NCBI RefSeq assembly: GCF_018691265.1
Contig: NW_024881300.1
Span: forward strand, 1,259,046-1,323,045
DNA length: 64,000 nt
DNA from: Tyto alba
Lineage: Eukaryota; Chordata; Aves; Strigiformes; Tytonidae
Reading direction: 5' to 3'
The position numbers and the translations under genes are program-made. The notes beneath the pieces were generated by a model, which was given only the letters and a program-made list of their open reading frames with translations, was not told where the DNA came from and did no database searches. Numbering within the stretch: position 1 is the first letter of the stretch; the number at the start of each line of letters is the position of its first letter. Below, in pieces: positions 34,801-46,800 of this stretch.

Positions 34801-37800
34801 AAAACCAGTGGAAATTTCAAGTGAGGATTTTGCTGAGACAGGAGGCTTTGGTTTGGTGTACTGATGTGTAAGTGCAGATGGAGTGGGCTTGCTCTCCAGT
34901 GGGGATCATCAACTGTTTACCTTGATAGTGGAATAGGAGAAGAGTCTCCTTCACCCCCTGTTAACATCGGTCCCCTTCTAAAAGCCTTCAGAAGGCATGG
35001 AGGCCACCAGGCAACTTGTGCTAGGCCAAATACATGAAGTCAGGGCACATACACACTTCAAAGCAGAGCTGAAGCTCTGATCAAATGGTTGCTTTACGCA
35101 AAACTTGAGTGCTATGAACTTCTATGTGACTAGTTGACCAAGGGAAAAATGTGGGAATCCTGCAGGCACAGCTGCACAGTTTCATAGCTGAGTTACTCAA
35201 GCACCTGGACTTTGAGGTCAGATCTTGCAGTCAGAAGCCGGTTTTGGAGAGTAACAAATGTATTATTTCCAGACAACTCCAAATGTTGCAGCTCACCACT
35301 GTATTGCTGGACTTCAGAGATCCCTCTGGGGTTAGAAATGACCTTTTGAGAACCCTTTGGTTTGACACTCAATTCACTAAATCTGAATTACCATCTTGGT
35401 CTTTCTGATCCAAGACTATTTGTTCCTTGAACCTGGTAAGTTCCCTGTACCCGTTCTTTGGTGTTTTCCTGGTCAGCTGGGATTGGTTATGTAAGAAAAG
35501 AGCTACGACTTCACTCATCTGTGTGGAATTAAGTTTCTTACATGGGGGGTCTCTTACACATCCTTTTTGAAGAATACTTTTCCCAACTAACTCAGCATAC
35601 AACCTGATAGACCAGTAGAACCTGACAAAAAAACATCTGGGGTAGTATGTATCACGCATTGCTGTTTCTTTTAAATGGATATTGTGCACAGTTGATCATG
35701 CTTTCCCCTAGGCTCAGTGAATGAGAACCAGAGACCCTCAAATTCATATAATGGAGACCTGAATGGACTGCTGGTGCCTGATCCCATTGTGGCTGGAGAT
35801 GGACCTTCTTTGCCTAAGCCCGTGCATCGCAGCATTTCTTTGGGAGCCCTGCAGGAGAAGCAAGTCATGTAAGTTTTGTTCAAAAAAGACTTGAGAGTGA
35901 GTAGAAAATGGTTAAGAATGAGTTCTGGTGAGCCTGGACAAGCATGCTGGGGATCTGACAATGAGTTTTACATCGAGTTTGGGTGACGGCTGTGTGTCTA
36001 TGCAGTTGGTCAGAGCTTTTGTAGCTTTTGTGAGACTGATGCATGGAGCCTTCCATCCTTGCTGCTCAGGAACTGAAGAATATCAGCAGAGCTGTTTAGA
36101 GAGAAGGGGAACAGGACTGCTCACGTGGTGGATGTTTCAAGTCAGGATGGAGGTAGATTAGCAGGGCTCTGGGTGAAACTTAGTGTTCTTGTGGATACCT
36201 CCAGCTGGACTTCTTCAGGGACTCAAGTTACCTGAGAGGTAACTTATAGCAGCCCACAGTACAGTAGACCTTGCACTTGTTGAAGTATTTCTCTCCACAT
36301 TACTTAAAACAGGACAAATGATCCTCAACTAGATTTTTGCCTACCTCTTTGCTGAGTTGTGCGTATACATCAGTGTGTTTTGGACAGTGCATGTGCTTTT
36401 ACTGCTTATATGCAAGAGAACATATGTGTATAGGATACTTTAGATATGTCATGGGAGTAATAATGCAAATCCACATCAGTCTAATTAGTGTAAAGGTTGG
36501 CTCCGTGTGTTGTCTCTTAACATTAGAGCTTGTGTAAATAGCTTTTGTTTGGGTTCTGTGGTCGTAGGTTTGAGAGAGGACGCCGTGAGAACCATGAGCA
36601 GTGTGCAGTTGTCGATGAGGTTCAGCTGGTTGGCTTAGGTCTCTTTGCACCTTGGATGTTGGGTGGTAGTTGAGGCTACTTGAACCAAATGTAGGTCAGT
36701 GCTCAAGTCAAATAGACTGGAGGTTTTTAAGCTGAACAAACCAGGTGTTCAGCTCTCTTAAACCTGTGACACACGGGGAAGGGAGACTCTTAACTGAAGG
36801 TAGTCTCTGTTTTCAGCTGTTCAGCTCAAAACTCCATGAAGAACAGATACTCCTTCTGCATTGCTGTTAATTATGAATAACAAATATCTGACCTCTATTC
36901 TCCTCCTGTGAGCCTTGTCTGATTCCCCCCCCCCCCCCCCCCCCCCCCCCCCTTTGTTTTTCTTAAAAGCTGCCTTTCTGGTGATGACAGCTCCACTTGT
37001 GTAGTGATATCAGCAAAAGATGTGGAGATAGTGGCCAGCAGTGATTCCAGCATCACCAGTAAGGCCAGAGGGAGTAACAAGGTAAGGAGCAAGAGAAATG
37101 ATAGTTCTGTCTCTGTCACATCAGTTCATGCTTGAATGTTTTCAACAGAAATTACTGTCTTCTTTCCTGCATTACAGGAGCTTGTAATTAGGTAGAAGTT
37201 TGTCAAAGAGCTTAACAAGGGGGAAAAAAATTGGAGTGGCATCTTGTAGCTGCTTGTTACTGTTATTCCAAAGTCTGTCTAAGCTATCCTCTAATTTTCA
37301 GGAATAAGTCCATGGTCTAAGGTGTAGGTTTCTGAGAAAGTGCCCTTCCTTCACAAACAAGCTTTTCCTGCTGATCGTTTCTTCACTGGAAGGTCTTCGC
37401 TATGGAGGGAGGGTTGCTCATGATGGTGTGCTAGTTTCAGTCCTGCTGTCTTCCACCCAACAGATCAGAGCTGCAGAAGAACAAATACGCTGAGATTAGA
37501 ACTAGTGCTGTAGCAGACTACTAAGACATGCTTAGAACAAATGCTAGTAATTAGGAGAGGACACTCCGGTCTTGATCCTCTCTGCCCTTTTCCATATTAT
37601 ATCATTTTGTTCTTGAATGTGCAGTGAATTAAGGGATTACAGCGATGGTAAATGAATACTGTACCATGTTATCTTTGTTTTTCATAGATAATACTGAAGA
37701 TACAAATAAAAGGGGTGATCACTGCTATAATTTCCATATTGTTTCTTGATTCTTTGCTCACAGAGACAATGCTTATCAAATAAGACGGGGACACTCAGTT

Positions 37801-40800
37801 TCTTGGGAATCAGTATTGAAACTAAAATGCAAGTTCCCACGTAGCAAATGTGTTTCTATATTTCAAACAAGTTTCCAAGAGCTGTGAATCCAGACACAGT
37901 GCTAATAAAGAGGTAAAGGCTGCTTTGCTGTAGTTGCAGGGTAGAGTGTTGTTCTGCAGCATGACAAATTCCGTGAGTTGCATTCCTTCTTGCAGTGGAA
38001 GAAAAGATTCATCAGCCTCCAGAACTCTGACATGACATTCAGTGTGCAATTCTTCTTACCAACTGCTGCTTCTAACCACTTCCTATTAAGCATTGCAGAT
38101 CTTCCCTACAGGAAGTTGTGTATTTGGCAGGTTTGTTCCAGGAAAAAGTTAATTCCAGACATTTCTCATGTTTTGTTTTCTTTCTCCTGAGCAGGTAAAA
38201 ATACAGCCTGTTGCTAGATATGACTGGGAGCAGAAATATTATTATGGCAATCTCATAGCTGTTTCAAACTCTTATCTGGCTTATGCCATTAGAGGTGAGA
38301 TACCTTCTTGTCTTGGATGTGATTTGTATTATTTCCCTCTGTGTATCTCTAAGAGAGGCAAAATTTTTATCAGAAGGAGGCAACTGGCGACAGTTGAAAC
38401 GCATCTTGCAATAGCCAGATCAGGGTGCTGTTGTAGTGGAAATATAGAAGTGAAGCTGGAGCTACAGGGGAGAGAAGAGCTGGTCATGTGGGAGAGCTTC
38501 CACTGAGAAAGAAGGCTTTTCTGAAATTAGAAGTAAAAGAGAAGGACTTGGTGGGGATGGAGGAAAAGTTTAATGACTACATTGGCTTCACTGGACAGTA
38601 AGCTGATGTTCAGGTTGCTCCTCTAAATATTTCTGCAGCAAATAAGCTTCTCTGTAGCTAAGCACAGAAACAGCCCTGTGGTAATTTGAGCAGATAAATG
38701 TTTGTGATGGATTTGCTTGCATAAATTTAGAGTTGAGATTAAGGCTAAATTTAGAGGAGCCAAAGAGCAATGCAGATGCAGTGTGTTTTGCAGTAGGAAG
38801 GGAGGGAAAAGCAGAACGATGCAGGGAAAGATTGTTTCACAACATAGATGAAACAAAAAGCACGTGGTCAGCTGCAGTGTCTCTTTCTGCTCTCGTATAA
38901 GCACACAGTGCTTGGGGCTCCATCAGCTCCTCCCTTTCTTCTTAGTTCTACCACCCAACAGTTTGTCTGGCCTTTTATGAAATCTACTACACTGCTGCTG
39001 TGTTCCGTCCTAGCTGAGGTTATTTTAGACCAGATCTAGGGTGTCGCACCCTTTTTTAAAGTGTTAGAGGTTGGGTGCAGTAACGCTGTGAAAAGCAGAG
39101 TGGTCTGCTAGTGCTGGCTTGGGCATCAAGAAGTGGAAACAATATGATCTCCGTAAGACTGCCCGCATTAGTGATGTTTGTCTTTCCCGCAGCTGCCAGT
39201 AACGGCTCCGCTATGGTGCGAGTGTTGAGCATCAGCACTGCTGAGCGGACCTTGCTGAAAGGATTCACGGGCGGTGTCGCAGACCTGGCTTTTGCTCATC
39301 TCAACTCCAACCAGCTGGCGTGCCTGGATGAGGCCGGCAACCTTTTTGTCTGGCGCCTGGCCATGGATAAAGAAAAAATCCAGTATCTTGTCAAAATACG
39401 TCTCCTGTCAGTCTTTGTGTCATGGTTAGATGTAAATGCAACCTCAGAATTGCAACTTATTTTGTAGCCTTTCCGGAATAGCAGCCTGCAGGGGGAAGGT
39501 TGATAGTTTTGCCCCTTCCAGAGTATCAAATCAATCAGCCTGTGCCTGTATTCGGCACAATCATTACTTGAAATCACACGTAACTTAAAATTCTAGGAGT
39601 GACACCTCAGTGCTCCTTCTGCTTCGGGCAGAAGTAGTCAGTCTGTCTGTACTAGCTGACTTTATACATGGACAGTGTCACCTTGACCGTGTGACAAAGC
39701 TTTTTACTGACATTTGCCTGGTTCTAGCTCTTCTCAGTTACTTTTCTAGGGAAGAGGACGTAATGCTTCCCTTCTGCTCACTGTCTTTCTTCCCAAACCT
39801 GTTGTCCCTCTTTTTGTGGTGAACCTGAAAATTATTTTCAATGTTTGATTCACGGCCCTAAATATTTTCTTTTTCATTGCTAGGAGTGACGTTTGAGAAG
39901 CACGTCAGTCTGTGGGATACATCGTCTTAGGTTGTGGCTTCTTAATTTTAATTGTGTACCTTTGTTTCAAAAGCAACTGGGGCAAAGGTGGTTGTAGTTG
40001 TTTAAGATCTGATTTGTAGGGGTGGACTAGAGTGCTCAGCCTGGGGCAGTGTGATAGCTTTTCTGTCTTTCCGCGGTAGTGTTGCGATGCTAACTGAAAT
40101 CATTTAATCTGTCCCTCAGCAGTCGTGTGGATTGCACGTTCAGATATGGCTGTGTGCTCCTGTTGTGCTTATACTGTCCCTGTCTGCAGCCTGCAAGAGC
40201 GAATGATGAGAATCTATTAACTTTTGTAAGCTTAACCTCTTCTGATAGTGAAGAGACGCTAGCTTATCTGCTTTCTTAGCAGAATCTTTTTACTTGATTT
40301 CTTTTCAAGTCTCAATGATCCAAAAAATCTTGCGGTTTAATCGTATTTACTGGAGGACCAAGCCTGAATTAGGTTGTTGCTGAGTGTCCATAGCACAGCC
40401 AGAATGTTATGTTCCTTAACTGTGGTGATCAGAGAGGAGATCTTGGTTAACATCAAGCGGCCTGACAATACCCCATTGAACACCTCTCGAAGAATCATCT
40501 GGTGCCCTTTCATCCCAGATGATAATGAGGAGAGTGGTGAAGAGGGAAGTCAGACGTTGGCGTTGTTGCATGAGGACAGGGTAAGGAAATCCTACTTTTG
40601 AAATGTCCCTTATTACCATTAGAGGGAGAGAATCTAATGAAGGAAGGAGCTGATATGATTAGAGTTGTAAAGGCTCCCGTCTACTCCATGTTGGGGATCC
40701 TCCTGAAGTATGAGATGTGGGATTCCTCTTTTCTGAGGAGAGGTCATACTGATCTTTTTCTGGGCCTCAGGAGGATGGAAAGTGATAACTTCCACTCACC

Positions 40801-43800
40801 ATCAAATAGTGAGGACCACTACAGACAATGTGGAGGGCCAGAGGCATCACTCATCTCTTCAGGCTGAGCCAGTACGTGGCGGGGGGAGCTTGGTGAGCAG
40901 CAGCTACAGCTGCCAAGATCAGTTCCTTGTACTTACGTACAGCTGGGTGCCAGGAAAGCATCTAATGGCCAAATCGGGTGGGTATGGCGAGGTTCATGCC
41001 ACATGCTTGCCATTGGGCTGGTATATCAGGGTGTAAGATAAGGATATAAGAAATTCTTCACTGGATCAGACCAGTAGTTGTAGAAATAAACCTGTGTGCC
41101 TACACGTTTGTTTTCCAGGCAGAGGTGTGGGATTTGGACATTATCCGAACGAACAACACCTCCTGGCCAGTGGAAGTGCCTAGCATCAAAGAAGGCTTCA
41201 TTGTGGTGAAAGGCCACAGCACGGTATAAACCTATTTTGTTTTCTTTACTGCCAGCACATAGGTGATTGCTACAGATCATGTAAGTTTTCTTTGGGTTAT
41301 AGCATCTCAGGAGCTGCAGTTCTTAGGCCAGTTGGATGTAAAAAACAGTTTATTGCCCATCCACACTATCACCCACAACCTACTGCCTGTGTACATTACA
41401 CTACTGGTAAGTAGCCCTTGTTTAAGGAGGCAAGGTGAATGTGTAGTTGTTTGCTTTGAAAATAGTTCTTGAAGGAGCTCACCTGTATTTCTAAGGGCCT
41501 GTTTGACAACCTGGGCTGTATTTCAACTATTTTTGTATATCTCCTGGCAAATGGACCACTTAATGCTGCTGTGGTTTACTGCTGGATGAGAAGGGGAAAA
41601 TAAAGCACAATGTCATCTTTATTATTCTATGATTCCCCTAATGAATATAGTTATGTCTGTGAATACAGTGGACCAGGACTGCAGCTGAGTATCCAGTAGG
41701 TGAAATTTTTAATATGAGAGACAGCTGGAAAGAGTCCAGTTTCACTTATTGAAAAGGGCAGTGACAACAGTAATTGTGTCATTTAGGTGAAACAATAATG
41801 ACTCTGAAAAGCCAGAAGATCCCAAAACAAAATGAGCTGTGTTTATAACACGAGTAACAGTGAGAACAGTAGCAGCACAATTCACTGTAGTTAAATTTGC
41901 TGTCTGGAAAAGGTGATTTTTAATTATTACTACAAAAAAAAAAAAAAAGACTCCTGTCAATACTTCTGTGAAGGGTTAAGCTGCCTGCTGACATGTCTGT
42001 CAGAAATCACTCTGATGTCCTGTACTGTCACACTGTTAGTCAAATTTGTGTTTGAAGAGAGTAATTTTTCTTCCTGTGAAATAAAAAAAGCTATAAAATT
42101 ACTTTTCTGTGTCTCTTTTCCTCCTCTGTGTAGTGCCTGAGTGAGGGAGCACTTTCTCCAGATGGAACCGTGTTGGCCACAGCAAGCCATGATGGTTTTG
42201 TCAAATTCTGGCAGATCTATATAGAGGGGCAGGACGAGCCAAGGTAACTGGAGAATTAGAAAATGAAGGATCTTGGAACAGAGCAGCATTTTCTCTGTGA
42301 GAATTTCCTTGTTATAGAATCACCTGTGATGGCCACTCTCAGGACATTATAAAATATATAAAATATATAAATATATATATAAAATATATAGGGTGAATGT
42401 AGAGTAGTCTGAAGAGTTATATTACACATGCTCAAGGTTTGGTGAACTTAGGAAAAAAAGCAGAGTGCTGAGTCTGGAAGCAGGGGTTCCGTGCTTTGTA
42501 CAGGCTGTAGTCAAACTCTTTTGTGCTGTCCCTGTAAATGCAGAAAGTCTGAGCTGTTCTGCTCAATGTTGACTTCTTTTATGTATTGGCCCTTGTTAAG
42601 ACACCAAACCATGTAGCAACGCATGGTTACTTTTTTAAATTTCTTTTGGTCACAATCTATGGCAGCATGGGCTGTGTTCTCCCTATTTTATATAAGCCTA
42701 TAAAGAGCTACAAGCTGATAACACTCGGTTGCTGCTGACTTAATGCTGTCTTTGGACAAGGTGTAATGTATTCACTACCCACCTTATATATTCCTTATTA
42801 CTATGCCCTGCACACTCAATCTTTTCCAATTGTTTCCTAGGTGTCTTCATGAGTGGAAACCCCATGATGGTAGGCCTCTTTCCTGCCTGCTCTTCTGTGA
42901 CAACCACAAAAAACAAGACCCAGAGTAAGTCTCCAATCCTGTACTTGGCGTATTGAAGTTTAATTGTGTCTTCTAACTCTGCCTTTGGAGGGATCCTTGT
43001 AACTGCACTGTACTTGTAAAAATGTAGATTTGCGGCAGGAGCAAATCCAAACCTCTTTGTAGTCAGTTTTCTAGTGAGGGATAAATAAATAAGGCTCTGG
43101 AGCACAGCCTAAAGTGACCTTAATCCTAGTATTGATTCCATGAAAACAATGAAAATTCTGAAGGAGTCCTTTCAGGTTTGTGGTAAGGTCAGTTTTAACT
43201 GGCCTGTTAGCCTTCAAATCTCTATTGCAGTTGATTATAAAATAGCTTTTAAAAAAAAAAATATTCTTTCTTCAGTCAGTTGTGGGTGTAAGGTTATTCA
43301 GAGCTGTAATTTCTAGGTTGATATGGTTTATATAGTTTTTAGGTTTCTAGTCTGCCTCAAAAGCAGAGATTTTCTGGGAACTTCAAGGCACAGTTGGGCA
43401 AAGTCTGCTATGGGCAGCCTGTGAGGAACTTTTCTGTGGAATGTCCTTATGGGAAGGACCAAATCTTCTTTAAGAGAACTTAATTCTGTTGTGCCTGCAG
43501 CGTTCCCTTCTGGAGATTTCTCATCACAGGAGCAGATCAGAACAGAGAACTGAAGATGTGGTGCACTGTGTCTTGGACCTGTCTGCAGACTGTCCGGTAG
43601 GTGTTGATATGCCAACCCCTGAAGGGCTGGATTTACTTTGAGCAGAGGATCGTAACAAAACTCTCAATTTCCAGGTATACTTACTTTGCAGAGGTGATCC
43701 TTGATCTCCAGTGGAGTCTAATGTAGACCCAGTTAGAGCCTCCTCCTTTGCCAGTCTGACCTATTTGTTGAATATCAGGGCTGTGGCAGACTGGCAGGTC

Positions 43801-46800
43801 AAGCTTTGACAAGGCAGGGGAGGTTGGTCCTTTTGTACAGTCTCCTTGATGTTACCGAGACCTGTTGTATTCCCTTAGTTTTGTAGAGCTCAGACATACA
43901 TGTAGCATGAGGAGAGGCATTCCAAAATTGCATGCTCTGAGTGCTTTCTTCTGTAAAAATACTAGCTATTCAATAACCAGTCTAGGATCTTTTCCTATTA
44001 CTGCTTTTTCTGATTTAAATAAAGAGAAGCTGCTATTTTGACAGAGCTTAAGAAATTACACAAGGCTTATTTGCTGAGCCATATAGGTCCAGAAGTTCAA
44101 ATTGTGCTTTAGTCCATCCCTTCACTCAGTTTATGTTCCCTGATTTTACTTTGCTGATGGTGAATTGTGGCCTCTCTGATCGCATGTACACTTAAGGCCA
44201 CTTTTGAATTGCCCTCTTTAAGTGAGAAGAATATGGCATACAGCTGAGTGCTGCTTTTTCCACCTCCTATTTGTTGTGGTTTGAGCCCAGAGGGCAGCTG
44301 AGCACCACGCAGCCATTCAGTCACCCCTTCCCCCTCTCAGGAGTGGGAAGGAGAAGATGAAGCAGAACGGCTCAGGAATCTAGATAAGGACTGGGAGGGG
44401 TGTTCACCCATTACGGGTCAAGGTCGTGGGGAAAAAGACAGACCCCAGACTCGTTAGGGGAAGGAAAAAGCCCCATCACTTTAATTCAAACACTATCAAA
44501 CACAACACTTAACAGACAAGTTGGGACAGTGAGAAGAGCCACCACATCCAAAAAACACCTTCCCTCATCCTTCCCTTCTTCCCCAGGCTCAGCTCTGCTC
44601 TTGATTTTTCTCCCTCCTCCCCCAGCAGTGCAGGGGATGGGGGTTACAGTCAGCTCACCACTCCTCCCTTCTTGGGAGATGGGGTGAACGCCACACATTC
44701 CTCCCCTGTTCCATGTGGCTCACTCCCACTGGAGACAGTCCTCCATGAACCTCCCCCGGTACGAGTCCTCCTCACGGGATGCAGCCATTCCCGAGCTGCT
44801 CTGGCGTGGGTCACCCCCACGTGTTGCAGTCTTCCCAGCACTGAACTACAACAGTGGGGGCCGCTTCTCCCCTCAGAGTCCCAGCTTCCTTTAAGCTCAG
44901 ATGCCTGTCCTGGTGTGGGCTCCTCCACAGGCTTCAGGTTGGTCTCTGTTCCACCATGAACTGCCATGGGTGGCAGGGGGGCAGCCCTGCCCTCTCACCA
45001 CAGGATAGAGGGGGGTTCTTCTCCAGTGCACCTTCCCCCTCTTCCTTCTTCCTTCCACTGACCTTAAGGTCACCACGAAGGATGTTCGTCCTCACAAGTC
45101 CCAACCCCCGCTCAGGTTCCCCTTCTTAAATACATTATCACAGAGCCGCAACCACCATCGCTAATTGGCTTGGCCCTGGCTGTAGGTGGGTCCGACTTGG
45201 AGCTGGGGGAGCTTTCGAGAAGCTTCTCACAGAGGGCACCACTGTAGCCCCCTCCCCTGCTACCAAAAAACCCCGTCACAGAAACCCAGCACGAGTACTA
45301 CAGAAGGTCCAAAACCTGTAGAAGGGTTATTTTGGTTTGCTGGATTTTTGTTTTGAAATCTGTAGCATTGGCTCTTGTCCTCCTAGGAATGTGGAACGTG
45401 TTAAATAAAGACAAAATGTCATCTTTCATTTAAATGTTTGGAATCCATAACTAGATCCTATTGTGCGATCTCCCTGCTGATCTCTTAGCTGAAGTCAGCA
45501 CTTCTTTCTGCAATGAAGTTTTTGTTCTAGTGGGTGGCTGCACTGTAATACAGCTGTAAACTCCTTAAGATGTTGGTTTTGGAGTTTTTAACTAATGCAG
45601 TTTCCTAGCAGTCATTCTGGCTGTGTTAATCTTTACTTTCTGTACACCCCCCCCCCCTTATTTGTGGATCTAGCTTTTCTCCTGACATCTTCAGCTCCAT
45701 GAGTATTCTTCCCAGCCTGAAAGTCTGCTTGGATCTCTCCGCTGAATATCTGATACTGAGTGATGTACAGAGAAAAGTAGGTGGTTCATTTTATTTCTGG
45801 CTGTGTGGGTAATGGTGACAGAAGGAGAAATGGTCATCTATGTGACTGATTCTACTGCTTAAGTCTAGAATTTGCACGTTCATAGCTAAAAATGAAGAGG
45901 TTGGCCTCAGCTATTTTACTGTAGGATGACAAATGGTAACAATTCAACTGATTAATCTTGAGGAGCCCTAAGGATTACCTCTCATTCTGAAGTAAAGCTC
46001 TCATTTGGTGAAACCTGTGTCTGGCACAGTAGGATTGAGTTCCTGATCAACACTGACTTGGATAGGAATGTGCTCAATGTGGTTTCCTTGGGTGTTCCGT
46101 TTCAAATTTAAACGGTCCAGGCTTTCTTCCTCATGTTATTCCCATTGTTCCAGGTCTCATTTAGGTGCTAGGCTTTGTGTCCACACGCGCTTATGCATGT
46201 GTCGTGGTTCAAACCCAGCCGAGAGCCAAACACCATGCAGCCGCTCGCTCACCCTCCCCGACTCTGGGTAATGGGGGAGAGAATTGCAGGGGAAGGGTGA
46301 GGAGACTCATAGGTTGAAGAAAAAAAAAATAATAAAAATTAAAATGATAATAATAACAGAAATAATAGAAAATATAAATGAGTAATGCACAATGTGATTG
46401 TTCACCACCTGCCAGCCGATGCCCAGCCCATTCTATAGAAGCAAGAATCCTGAAACTGCAATCCCAGTAGCAAGAGCAAGCTTCCCAGTCAATCCTCATC
46501 TATATAATGAGCATGATGTTGTATGATATGGAATGTTCCACTGGCTAGTTTGGGTCTGTTGCTTTGGCTATGTTCCCTCCCAACTTCTTACATACCTGCG
46601 TACTGGTGGGACTTGAGAAGTTGAGAATTCCTTGTTTTCTTAGCAACAGCTAAAAACATCAGTGCATTTTCAACATTTTTCTCATATCAAATCCCATACT
46701 GAATCCAAAACAGCACTATTCTAGCTACATAGAAGAAAAAAAAAAAAATTAGCTCTATCTCAGCCAAAACCAGGACAGCATGGTCTGCTCTGACAGCCCA

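Noticed and set aside
41615..41640. TTATTCTATGATTCC stretch as a CR1 tail
   Set aside because: Only the tail-like words are present; the preceding sequence does not look like CR1.
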